Source: Monoplex corrugatus (Eukaryota; Mollusca; Gastropoda; Littorinimorpha; Ranellidae). Taken from it: 64,000 bases of DNA. A program made the translations under genes and the position numbers. Of this stretch, positions 14,019 through 27,710 are shown in pieces. Location: contig JAPXFY010000016.1 of assembly GCA_030674185.1 (NCBI GenBank), positions 38,684,466 to 38,748,465 on the forward strand, in the 5' to 3' direction. The first letter of the stretch is position 1, and every line of letters starts with the position of its first letter. Below the pieces are notes generated by a model. The model was not told the origin of the DNA. It did no database searches and saw nothing but the letters and a program-made list of their open reading frames with translations.

Positions 14019-17000
14019 ACGCGCGCGTGTGTGCACGCGCCATGTTTGTGTGAATGCAATGTGCATGTGTGTGTGTATATAGATATGTCTGCATGTATGT
14101 GCATGTGTGCGTGTGCTTGTGTATTTTGTGTGTGAGTGTGAGCACATGCATGTCTGCATGTGTCAGTGTGTGTGTCTGTGTGTGTGTGCACACGTGTCTC
14201 TGCATGTGTCGATGTCTGTGTGTACGTGTGTGTGCGTGTCTCTGTGTCTGTGTGTGTACATGTTTGTTTTAGTTCATTTTGTTGTTCTGAGTGGGTTTTC
14301 CCAGGAGCATGTATGAACATTATTTAGCCCAAACTGTGTATGCATTCTGTTGCAGCACAGTCTGCACACTCCATCTTCAGAAAGTGCGCAAGTTGGGTAT
14401 TTTCATGTTTCCATCAGCCACCAAACAGTGACAAAGCTTATTGGATCTTTTACATACATATTTAATGTTCAGCATGCATGTACCCAGGAAAGGGGTTTAC
14501 GCACTGGCCTAGTGATCTAGAACGGACTGCTCATTAGTGTCTCTAGGACATGGTCACACTCACCTTCTGCGACTGTTTGTAGTTGTTGGGTTTTGACACC
14601 ACCGCTTGTCTCACCAGTTCCAGTCGATCTTTACAAAGCCGTACTGTAACAATATAATTCATTGGTCAATATTCATACAGCATACTGTAATAATCTCTTT
14701 CATTGGTTAGTATTCAGACAGCATACTGTAATAATCTCTTTCACTGGTAGTACTTATACAGCATACTGTAATAATCTCTTTTACTGGATAGTACTTATAC
14801 AGCATACTGTAATAATCTATTCACTGGTCAGTATTTACACAGCCTGCTGTAACAATATCATGCAATGGTTAGCATTTATACAGCATACTGTGACACTATT
14901 CATTGGTCAGTATTGATTAAGCAAAACACAAGTAAAGCAAAGTAAAGGTTGTCCCTTTATCCTGATGTTGTACTGGAGTGAAGTGGTAGAGACCTAAACT
15001 CTTCTAGTGTTATGAAATAGTGCCCATCTGTTCACCTTTGCTGCTTTAACAGGTACAAAATCAAGCCAGGCAGACTGTATCCCGCATGCCCACATAAAGT
15101 TTCCCAGACATGGCTTACACCAGAACAAACTTGTGCATGCACACTGGAAGGCAACTGCAGTGATGGTTTATGCCCATGGTGTCTCCAAATGATTATCAAT
15201 ATGTTCAGTCATTGTTCATGCATAAATCACTATGCCAACATATATGTCAGTACCACTCCTGTCCCAACAACCTTCCAAAGCTTTCAGGTCTCAAGGAGCT
15301 TCTCACTTAACTGTATCTTGATTCTTCCTAATGAAAGCAAAATAACACCAACAGGACACAAGACGCCGCACAACAAGATGAACAGCATCACCTTGTAATG
15401 GCAGAATGGAGACAGAGAAATCGTCCAACACGGCCAGAGAGGCGATGAGATCCAACTCTTCCTGGATGGATGGCGGGGAATCCAGGATCAAATTCAGACA
15501 TGACCTGGTGTGACACAACATCACAGACAATTAACACTGTGAACCAGATGGCTGTGAAGATGTGTTAGGATGATGTGGATGAGAGAGAGAAGACAAAGAA
15601 GAGAAAGAAAATGATGAAGATGATGAAGAGGAGGAGGAGGAGGAGGAGGAGGATGTTGATGTTGTTGATGATGATGATGATAACGATGATGTTGATGATG
15701 ATGACGATGAAAAAATAAATTAAGAAAACCAAAAGAAAGATGAAGAGCAGACAGACAAAAGGAAGAAGAAAAATGAAGAAAAAATATAGAGGAAAAAAAG
15801 ATCACATTAAAAGTAACAGAAAACAAATAAGAGAAACAATATAAAAATAAAATATACAGAGAAAAGAATATCACATTAAAAGTAACAGAAAACAAATAAG
15901 AGAAACAATATAAAAATAAAATATACAGAGAAAAAGAATATCACATTAAAAGTAACAGAAAACAAATAAGAGAAACAATATAAAAATAAGATACAAAGAG
16001 GAAAAGAATATCACATTAAAAGTACCAGAAAACAAATAAGAGAAACAATATGAAAAAGAAACAACACATTTCATAACAAGTCAAAAACAAAGTTTGCTCA
16101 GTACATGACTCCTGAATATAATCAGCACTTAAGCAGACCTGCCAATGCTTCACCTCCCCCATTCCCTGTCATGTGTAATACATAATCATAACATCAAATA
16201 CGCATGTTAAAGATCTTGTAAGTCAAATTGATGTGTAATGGTTTACAGAAACATGATGATATCCAGCACACTGTTGTGAGGCGTGGACAGTCAACACGCA
16301 AAGCCAGAACATGATTGAAGCAGCCAAAATGTGGTTTCTGAGAAGAATGTTGAGAGTTCCATGGACAGCAAAGAAAACAAACAAGACAGTCTTGATGGAG
16401 GCAGAAACAAGAAGATCTTTCATAAGGAAGATCTGGAAAAGACAAGCAACATTTATAGGCCATTTCATGAGGAAAAAGAAATTAGAGCACCTGGTCACAA
16501 AAAGAAAGCTGGATGAAAAGAGAACACCAAGTAGACCCAGGGAGAAAATATTGGGCAGACTTGCAGGGTGGCTGACGACAGAGAGAGTGGAAGATGTGCT
16601 TGCGGTGACAAGGGCCATGATCGCCAACGCCATGCGGCAGGGCACATGATGATGTTGATCCAACACACACATTATCGAAAAAGGTGTATGACTGCTTACG
16701 AGGCAGGCTAACTCTTCGAAGAAAGGGCAAAAAGTCTGTGCAGTAGCATAATGACTGCATCATGTGGGTTAACAACACATCTATACATCCATCCAAGAAA
16801 ACATTGTTCAGAAAAAAAAAATTATCAATCAACAAGAAACACCACTCACCTGGCCAGGTCCATGCACACATGAGTCAAGTTAGCAGAGGAGTCGAAATAC
16901 TCGCGAGCAGCAGACAACACCAGGTTGACCGCGATGTTGTACTCCAGTCGCTGCATGTTACCACGCCCTGCCTTGGCCCCTGAGCCCCGTCCATTGCCCG

Positions 17001-17865
17001 TCCCTGGGGCTGGCTGTTTCTGTCTCTCCATCATGTCACCGGCCAGTCGTATATTGTCCTGACTGCCTGAGCACAGCAAGCTCTCCACAAAGATCTGCCC
17101 AACACGCAATGGGACACATGGTGAGTTTTTCTTGGGAGGATATTCGCAGGCAGCTTGGTTCTTTTGAAAAAGCCACGGATTCCAGATCTGATATCTTGAG
17201 TTGAAACCCATTAAAACTGGTCTATTAGCTGCCCATCTTCATGCTTCCATCATTCCGATGGTGTCAGCTTAGTGTTTCATAGGCTCCTTCTTCCACCCAT
17301 CCCCCATCCCACTTGTGCCTAGGCTTTGCACAGCTCAAGGAATGATTGGAGTTATTTCAAGGAGGATTCACCATGTTTCGGACAACTCCATATGTGCTCC
17401 ACCCTCATCTGCCATTAATTTTCTGACAGATTTCCTGAGCCTGCACAAAACCCTTTGTGCTGGCATGGTCTTGAAACAAGAAAAGGGGAAAATGGTCCTA
17501 CCTTAGCGAACACCAACAGAATGATGGAAACATTAAGACAGGCAGCACACAAGCCAGTTTTTGATGTTGCAGGTTGGGACTGAACTCAAGATATCACATC
17601 ATGAGCCTATGGAACTCCCTCCTTCATGAAAGATGAGAAATATTATCAACTTTGTCAAAATCAGTTATCAAAACTCACCTATTCAAGAAACACTACAAGT
17701 TCTAATTCCTTCTGGCCCACTCAACACCCTTTAGCTTACTTGGCTGTCTCTTGTAATGTTTATGTCATAATGTGACCAACATATATATACGTTGTTGAGA
17801 AAGACAAAGTCAGGAAGGTGTGTGTGTGTGTGTGTAGTGTGTGTGTGTGTGGTGTGTGTGTGTGT

Positions 17866-17910
<45 letters not shown>

Positions 17911-20900
17911 TTGTGTTGTGTGTGTTGTGTGTGTGTTGTGTGTGTGTGTGTGTGCACATGCGCGCACGCGTGCATGCGTGTGTGTGTGTGTATGTGATGC
18001 TGTATGTAAGATATCTATGCATTTACCCAAGTCTATTAGTGACTTGGTATGTAAAACAAGTTATCAGCAGATTGCTGATTGCTGACTACTGGTTAGGCAT
18101 TTAGAAAGAGCTACTAGATGCTTCAACTATTATTATGCAGAAGAAGTGTACAGAATGACTTCAGACATTACCTTACTATGACAGACAGGCAGTACAGACA
18201 GAGAGACAGACATTAGTCAAACATGAAAGACAGAGACAAACAGAGACAGATCAAGGAGACAGACAACAGAAAGACAAAGACAACAGACAGACAGAAACCA
18301 ACTACCTGATGACAGACAGGAGGACAGACAGAGACAGACACAAACACCCTACCTGATGGCAGACAGAAAGACAGAGCAGACAGACAGACATAACCCTACC
18401 TGAAGGCAGACGAAGACAGACGAGACAGACAGACAACCAAACCTCTACCTGATGGCAGAGGGAGGGTGACAGACAGACAGACAGACAGATACCAAACCCT
18501 ACCTGATGGCAGAGGGAGGGTGAAGACAGACAGACAGACAGAACAGACAGACAACCCTACCTGATGGCAGAGGGAGGGTGACAGACGAGCAGACAGACCA
18601 CCTACCTGATGGCAGAGGGAGGGTGACAGACAGCAGACAGACAGACAGACCCTACCTGATGGCAGAGGGAGGGTGACAGACAGGCAGACAGACGACAGAC
18701 CCCTACCTGATGGCAGAGGGAGGGTGACAGACAGACAGACAGACACCTACCTGATGGCAGAGGGAGGGTGACAGACAGACAGACAGACAGACACTACCTG
18801 ATGGCAGAGGGAGGGTGACAGACAGACAGACAGACAGACAGACCCTACCTGATGGCAGAGGGAGGGTGACAGACAGACAGACAGACCCTACCTGATGGCA
18901 GAGGGAGGGTGACAGACAGACAGACAGACAGACAGACCCTACCTGATGGCAGAGGGAGGGTGACAGACAGACAGACAGACCCTACCTGATGGCAGAGGGA
19001 GGGTGACAGACAGACAGACAGACCCTACCTGATGGCAGAGGGAGGGTGACAGACAGACAGACAGACAGACCCTACCTGATGGCAGAGGGAGGGTGACAGC
19101 AGACAGACAGACAGACAGACAGACCCTACCTGATGGCAGAGGGAGGGTGACAGACAGACAGACCCTACCTGATGGCAGAGGGAGGGTGACAGACAGACAG
19201 ACCCCTACCTGATGGCAGAGGGAGGGGACAGACAGACAGACAGACAGACAGAGACCCTACCTGATGGCAGAGGGAGGGTGACACAGACAGACAGACCCTA
19301 CCTGATGGCAGAGGGAGGGTGGACAGACAGACCAGACAGTACAGACAGACGACCCTACCTGATGGCAAGGGAGGGTGACAGACAGCGATAGACAATATCA
19401 CGCAGAGTCATCATGTCATCATGTAGCTTGTACCATTCAGATTCTTTTAGGGCTGGACTTCTGCAGAAGACACACACACACAGACACACACACACTACAA
19501 TTAGTAGGTCAGGTCAGGTCAGGGCTGGGCGTTCTGCACACAACACACAAACACTTCAATTAGGTCAGGTCTCTAATGTAACTTTGAAAACAAGATGATC
19601 ACACACACACACAAACTCACACTGGTCTTCCATTTAGAAGGTACATGTTCAAACTTGCCCAGTACTTCTGAAGGATAAAAGAGAGAGATTTTTCCTATCT
19701 CCAAGGTCAACATATCTGCAGACCTCCAAGTGTATGAACACCTTTGATTGTATATGTATGTCAGTGATTTACGGACACATGAAAATTCCCAGCATGTAGG
19801 CCCTACACTTCATAAAACAGAGCATGACTGCCTTAATGGAAAGGCAAAATATGAAAAGGGGATGCCATATATGTTGTAACAGTCATCATGGTGTAATGGT
19901 TAATGTAAAACCAGTCGTCGTGGTGTAGTGGTTAATGTGTAACCAGTGTGTGGTGTAGTTAATGCAACGAACTACCAACTGGAAGGTTGTGGAGTCGAAT
20001 CCCCAACAGTCCCTTCAAAAATATATCATTGTGGGAATTTTCGGCTCTACCCAGCTCCTACCCAGAGTTGGGCATGCTATGGGCTCATTGGGAAGACTGG
20101 GACTACACAGTCGAGTCTCATCCACTTCACAGGTGCATCACTGAGGGTGTTGCTCGGGGCTTCTAGATCAGCACTGCAGGTGTTTGTATCTCTCAGGCCT
20201 GGTTGACGCCAAGATATATCATGATAGTAAGCGTAGAGTACAGCCCTGTCATGCAATCTCAATCCTAGGTGGAACTCCAAAGCATCATGATTATCATCCT
20301 CATCAACATCATCATCATCACATTGTAAAAACTGTGCCAGCTTCTGTGGCTAGTACAGTGGCATAGAAAATGGGATGAGAAAAAAAAGGTGAGCACAAAG
20401 GTAACCCCCCTGAGTGATGATCCTAAAAACAAACAAACAAACAAACAAACAGTTGTATATTTGAGTGCACAAGGGACCTGCAGCCCACGAAATAAAAACC
20501 TTTCTATCATGGCTTTTCCATACCCCATTAACTCAAGTTGTTCTGTAGTTTCACTTCAGTTTCTCAAGATAATATCTGCACACAGAATAAACTCCATATG
20601 CTTTAACGCCACTGATGGAGAAGCTTCACACAGATCATGGTATAAGTGTTACGCCTGCGTGTATGCCCTATGTGTTGGCAAGGTCAAGAGGTCCTATCAA
20701 GTGTATGGTTTGATATCTTATCTTTGTATAAAAACATTGTGGTCTGCCCATGGGTTGAACCCACAATTCCTGAGTTATGAGCATGACTCTCTAACAATAG
20801 AAATAATGGGCCACTAAGAGTTGTTTTAGAATATTTACTTAACTTGTTTTCATCAGCATTTATTATTCCATTGGTCAGTGTTACACCTTCACACTTTCAA

Positions 20901-23900
20901 TGTACTTTACTTTTTTGGGGGAGGGGGGGATCAAAGCCCTTAGGGAGGTATCCTTTGTGCTCATCATTTTTTGTTGTTGTCCAATTTTCTGTGCAATCTT
21001 AATGGCCACAATTTAAGAAGAGGAGAAAGATGATAGCCAACATGCTATGGACTTCCATCCAGGATTAAGACTGCATGACAGGGCTGTTCTTTATGATACT
21101 ATCATAATATATCTTGGCGTTAATCAGGCCTGTGAAATATACACACATGCAGTGTTGAAGTCAGAGAATTTCAGCAACACCCTCAATGATGCATCTGTAA
21201 AATGGATGAGATTCAACTGTGTTGTCCAAGAATTCCCATTGAACCCATGGGATGCTCACTTCTGGGTAGGAGACCTTTGGAGCAGAAATAATCCCACGAC
21301 GATTTTTGAAGGGAGTATTCCTCAAACCCACAACCATCCAGTCAGCAGTCTGTTGAGCAAACCACTATACCACGTGACTGGTTTACATTTTCAATGTCAT
21401 ACCATTACATTCTGGTCAATGCGAAAATAAGATAAAAACTTTTTAATGTAGAATTCAAAGCAGGCATACACACATCTTAACAAACCCTCTCTCCCCTCCC
21501 CCCAACAACAACAACAACAACAAAATCAAGATCATCTCTTAAAAGAACAAACACAATCATGACACTGCTCACTTGTTTCCTGCTGATCTGGTCAGTCTGA
21601 TGATCAGTTTATTGGCTTCCTCACTGTCCTCCTGTAACAGACATCCACATTTCATGTAACACAAAACACATTTCATGTAACACATTTCATGCAACACACA
21701 AAACACATTTCATGCAACACAAAACACACTTCATGCAACACACAAAACACACTTCATGCAACACAAAACATTTCATGCAACACAAAACACACTTCATGCA
21801 ACACACAAAACATTTCATGCAACACAAAACAACTTCATGCAACACACAAAACATTTCATGCACACAAAACATTCATGCAAACACAAAACACTTTCATGCA
21901 ACACAAAACACATTTCATGCAAACACAAAACATTTCATGCAACACAAAACACATTCATGCAACACACAAAACAACTTCATGCAACACAAAAACACTTCAT
22001 GCAACACAAAACACACTTCATGCAACATACAAACATTTCATGCAACACAATACACTTCATGCAACACACAAAACATTTCATGCAACACACAAAACACTTC
22101 ATGCAACACACAAAACACATTTCATGCAACACAAACACATTCATGCAACACACAAAACACACTTCATGAACACAAAACATTTCATGCAACACACAAAACA
22201 CTTCATGCAACACACAAAACAATTTCATGCAACACATTTCATGAAACACACATTAGAAACACATTTCATGACAGACAAAACACATTTCATGAACAAAACA
22301 CATTTCATGCAACACATTTCATGCAACACACAAAACACATTTCATGCAACACAAAACACACTTATGCAACAAAACATTTCATGTAACACATTTCATGTAA
22401 CACACAAAACACATTTCATGTAATACACAAAACACATATGTAACACACAAACACATTCATGCAACACAAAACACATTTCATGAAACACAAAACACATTCA
22501 TGCAACCATTTCATGTAACACAAAACACATTTCATGTATACACAAAACACATGACACAAAACAATTTCATGAACAAATTTCATGTAACACACAAAACACA
22601 TTTCATGTAATACCAAACACATATATGTAACACACAAAACATTCATGCAACACAAAACACATTTCATGAAACACAAAACACACTTCATGCAACACATTTC
22701 ATGTAACACACAAAACACATTTCATGTAATACACAAAACAATATGTAAACACAAAACACATTTCATGTAACAATTTCATGTAACACACAAAACATTTCAT
22801 GTAAACACAAACACATCATGTAACACACAAAACACATTTCATGTAACACAAAACACATTTCATGAACATTTCATGCAACACACAAAACATTTCATGACAC
22901 AAACACTTCATGCAACACACAAAACACTTCATGAACATTTCATGTAACACACAAAACATTTCATGTAATACACAAAACAATATCATGTAACACACAAACA
23001 CATTTCATGTAACAAATTTCATGTAACACAAAACATATTCATGTTAACACAAAAGAGTTTCATGTACACAACATTCATGTAACTTTTATGCAACACATTT
23101 CATGTACACATTTCTTGAACATATTCATGAAACACATGGTTACATTGTTTCTCAGACATAAAGATTTTTTTTTTTGATTCATTCTTTTTATGTCACAATG
23201 TGAAATCTGGGATGCTCTCCCCAGAAAGAGTGGGTCACTATAGTGCAGTACCACAGTTTTCCCCCTTTTTTCTGTATGTGTATTCCATTATTTTTTCTTC
23301 TTTTTTTAGGATCATGGCAGCAGAGATTACCTCTGTGCTCACTTTGATGGGGGTCCCATTTTCTACGTCATTTAATGGCCACAGAAGCAGGTACAGTTTT
23401 TACAATGAGCTGATGATGATGATGGCAATAAGAATGATAATGATGATTATATGGAGTCCCATCTAGGATTGAAACTGTGTAACAGGGCTGTACTCTATGA
23501 TCATGATGGCAATAAGAATGATAATGATTATATGGAGTCCCATCTAGGATTGAGACTGTGTAACAGGGCGTACTCTATGATCATGATGGCAATAAGAATG
23601 ATAATGATTATATGGAGTCCCATCTAGGATTGAAACTGTGTAACAGGGCTGTACTCTATGATCATGATGGCAATAAGAATGATGATGATTATATGGAGTC
23701 CCATCTAGGATTGAAACTGTGTAACAGGGCTGTACTCTATGATCATGATGGCAATAAGAATGATAATGATGATTATATGGAGTCCCATCTAGGATTGAGA
23801 CTGTGTAACAGGGCTGTACTCTATGATCATGATGGCAATAAGAATGATAATGATGATTATATGGAGTCCCATCTAGGATTGAGACTGTGTAACAGGGCTG

Positions 23901-26900
23901 TACTCTATGATCATGATGGCAATAAGAATGATAATGATTATATGGAGTCCCATCTAGGATTGAAACTGTGTAACAGGGCTGTACTCTATGATCATGATGG
24001 CAATAAGAATGATAATGATTATATGGAGTCCCATCTAGGATTGAGACTGTGTAACAGGGCTGTACTCTATGATCATGATGGCAATAAGAATGATAATGAT
24101 GATTATATGGAGTCCCATCTAGGATTGAGACTGTGTAACAGGGCTGTACTCTATGATCATGATGGCAATAAGAATGATGATGATTATATGGAGTCCCATC
24201 TAGGATTGAAACTGTGTAACAGGGCTGTACTCTATGATCATGATGGCAATAAGAATGATAATGATTATATGGAGTCCCATCTAGGATTGAAACTGTGTAA
24301 CAGGGCTGTACTCTATGATCACTATCACAATACAGCCTGGTGCCAACCTGGCCTGAGACATACAGACAGCTGCCGTGTTGGTGTAAAAATTTGAGCAACA
24401 ACCTAAATGATGCATTTGTGAAATGTATAAGACTTGATTTGATGGTCTTTGTTTTCCCAATGAGCTCAAAGCATGCTCAACTCTGTGTAGGAGCTCTCTA
24501 AAGCAAAAATATCCCATAATGATTTTCAAAAAGACTGATGGGGATTCAAACCCACAACACTTACCTCTGAGGATTTCATGAAGGCCAGGGTTTTGTGGAT
24601 GCCATTGTCTTGAAGAATTCTGGCTGCCCTGTGAATAGCAAGGGTATATCATGAATGACAAGTTTTGGCTGTTTTATTGCTCCAGTAGACACAAACAAAA
24701 CACAAAGAATGACAACTTTGGCATTTTGAAAACACAGTCCTAAACATGCAGGAACAAACCGAAAGATGCTGCAGAAATAAATTTTCACTGCTCTGAAAAA
24801 GTCAAGGTTATCCAACAACAGCAACAAAACAAACAAAAACAGCAAAGAGAAATAAAGCATAACAATGAAGGCAAGTAAGGAAATATCATGGTTTGAAATG
24901 ATTGTCTCTTATGACCAAGAGATACTGTAAATACTAGTTTTTTAGTGGGTCTGGGTGGGGGAAGGGGGTGTTTTGTTTTGTTTTTACTGTCCAATTTCCT
25001 TTGGCCCAAGAATCTGAGACAATTTTTTACAATGCCATGATGATGACAATGGGGATGCTAATCATGATGTTATGGAGATCCATCTAGGGTTGAGACTTCA
25101 TGATAGGGTTGAACTCTGCGCTAACTTTCATAATATATCCTGGTGTCATCCAGGCCCAAGAAATACAGACAATACAGATGCCTGCAATGAAATACAGACA
25201 GTACAGATGCCTGCAATGTTGGTCTGGTGATTTCAGCAACACTCTAAATGATGCATCCCTGAAGTGGATGAAACTCGACTATGTGGTCCCAGTCTTCCCA
25301 ATCAGCCCACAGTGCATTCAACTCTGTTCAGCAGACGGTTGGGCTGAAAAATCCCACAATGACTTGTACACGTGGGATTCAAACCCACAACCTTCAAGCT
25401 GATAGTCCATTACGCTGACCACTACACCATGGCAACTGATCACTTACTGGTAAGTTAACCCTTTGACTCCCGCATCCTATCCACCAACTGCAAAAATTAA
25501 ACTTTGACTCCCTCAGTCTATCCATCAGCTTCTTGATAGGAGGAGGGAGCCAAAAGGTTAAGTTTTTGCTTTGCTAGCATGGTTGACAATGCAGGATACT
25601 GGTGGACAGGATGTGCGAGTCAAAGGGTTAATGAAAAATACTCAGGCATAGCCAGATGCTGACAATATGTGCAAGCGATGATTAATAATGATAATAACTA
25701 CCTGTACAATGTCTCATCTCACAAAAGCACAAGTGGCACAAGCAGACACATATACTAGGTACCGGCAGCAAAAAATTAAACTTTTGAAAAGGTTATTAAC
25801 ACTCATATTTCTGAAAAGTACAAGAAAAAATAAGCACAATGCAAAAAAAAGTAAGTCTCTAGCTGTATTAGGTCCAGAGATAACACTTTGAAAACGGCAG
25901 TTTACGTACGTTTTCGCCAATTGTGAAATGTAGCAAGTTTGCAGGTACCTAAATTTTCCAGAAGTCCTCAGACAGAGAATGTCATTCCTGATTTTAATTC
26001 TTAACAACATAAACTACGTAAAAAAGCAAGCATACAGGCAGATCTGTTCATACATTTACACAGCAGTGCTGCAAACTTCATAAATATACCATTTTGTCAT
26101 TGTTCGAAATTGCATGACAAGCCATTTTTGCACCCCCATTACACAAAAATAAGAAGACAGAATTGGCTAGAGTTTACTTTTTCTCAGAAACTATGTTATT
26201 GTATGAAACTTAAATTTTTGGGGGCAGCGTAAAGTGACAAAGTGAGTTACATGGCTCCAAAAATGGCAAAATATCTCATTTGAATGGAAAAAGCATAGTT
26301 CACGTACCAGACCAAATTTAAACGCACATATTTCGCTTATTTTTTTATGGATTTCCTTGAAATTTTGTGTGTCAATCAAATAGACAGAAAGCTACAAGTG
26401 AATTATTTACAAGCTTAGTTATAGTCAAGATGTAAGATATTTTGTATGCATTTGCACCCAAATAATGTGAGTGCCCATGTGTCGGGCCAAGTTAAAACAG
26501 ACATAACTCACATTATGTCTTGATGGAATCTCCTGAAATTTTGTATGTGAATCAAATACAAAGCTACAGCTTCATTCTTTACAAGCAAATGTTGCTAATA
26601 TATGAGATTTTAAGATTTTGTATGCATATACTGATTTAGTCTGAAACAATGTGATCCACAGATGACTTTGTATCATACTAGCACAGAAAGACATCCTTCT
26701 CAATAACTTAATGAAACTAAAATGTGTAACAGCAGAAGATATATGCCTGGCAATGCAGTATATGACTTACAGCCATTTCTATTCTCATTCCTAATGTTTA
26801 TCAATAAGTTATTTTCATCAGTTGTTTTGCAGTAACATGCATCTTCCCATATCCACAGACAGAAATTTTCAATGTCTGGTCTATCTACTGAAAATCTCTC

Positions 26901-27621
26901 CGCTTCTTTTAAAACTGTCTCAATTTTTGTCTTCAGATTTACCCTGAGGTGGTGATTAATCAGTGTTACTAATTTTTAAAACAAAAGCCCTGTTCTCGTC
27001 CTGCGACTTATCACACTCAGTTCTCAACAGTTTTAACTGTAGAAGTAGTTTATTACTATTAGTGAGTGTCTGCTGTTGAAGTTTTGGAGGCAGTGATGGT
27101 TAATTTCATCCACAAAAAATCATCATTGCCTTGAAAACAAACAGAAATAAAATGGCTGATTTTTTCTCAAGTGTTTTCTTTAATTTGTGCCAGCTATTAC
27201 TTTTGAGATTAAAGTATTCTTATATTGTGCCATTAGAAAGGCTCATTGGATTTTGTGGAGCTGTGTCTGTGTTTGCCTGACTTTTCGCTTTCCACGCACT
27301 AAGCTCAATACCTATGGTCCACGAGCCTTCTCTGTTTCTGGTCCACTTTCCTGGAACAAACTTCCTCTCTCAGTCCGTCAGCAACCTACTTTTGTCTCCT
27401 TCAAGTCCACTCTCAAAACTCACCTTTTCTCCTCCGCATAAAATCCTAACCTCACTCAACCACCCCCCCCCCCCCCCCCCCCCTCTCTGCAGCCTGTCTC
27501 CGCTCGGAGGGGAATCACATGGTTATAATATATAATTGTATATGCTATGCTCTCTATAATTTTCCATTGCTTTTATTCTTGCTTTTATTGCTTTTATTCT
27601 TTCTCCCCATTTATAGCCATG

Positions 27622-27710
<89 letters not shown>

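Larger units (their letters stand above)
17095..19358. other. Intron between exons 13 and 14
   Basis: Bases 17095-17815 show no gene or clear repeat. Bases 17819-17990 are (GT)n. Bases 18180-19358 form the donor-containing minisatellite listed separately. Confidence 0.6.

Noticed and set aside
13784..14320. Thr-His or Cys-Val rich open frames across (CA)n/(GT)n tracts (also near 300, 2350, 3200, 7760, 8000, 17750, 27550, 36000, 42050, 51300, 52100 and 53650)
   Set aside because: Dinucleotide repeats are stop-free in several frames; no conserved protein.
19895..20000. Possible functional tRNA gene
   Set aside because: A- and B-box-like motifs are present, but no cloverleaf pairing is evident and the rest is SINE body; other copies share the same structure.
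21687..23001. Several frames with HATQNTLH or CCMKCVLC repeats
   Set aside because: Short-unit array with many indels; open frames on both strands.
23544..24401. Long open frames on both strands (285 and 260 codons) with [15 protein letters not shown] repeats
   Set aside because: They follow the 81/84-bp SINE-derived tandem unit, whose length is a multiple of three. No start context, no splice support, and equally open on both strands.
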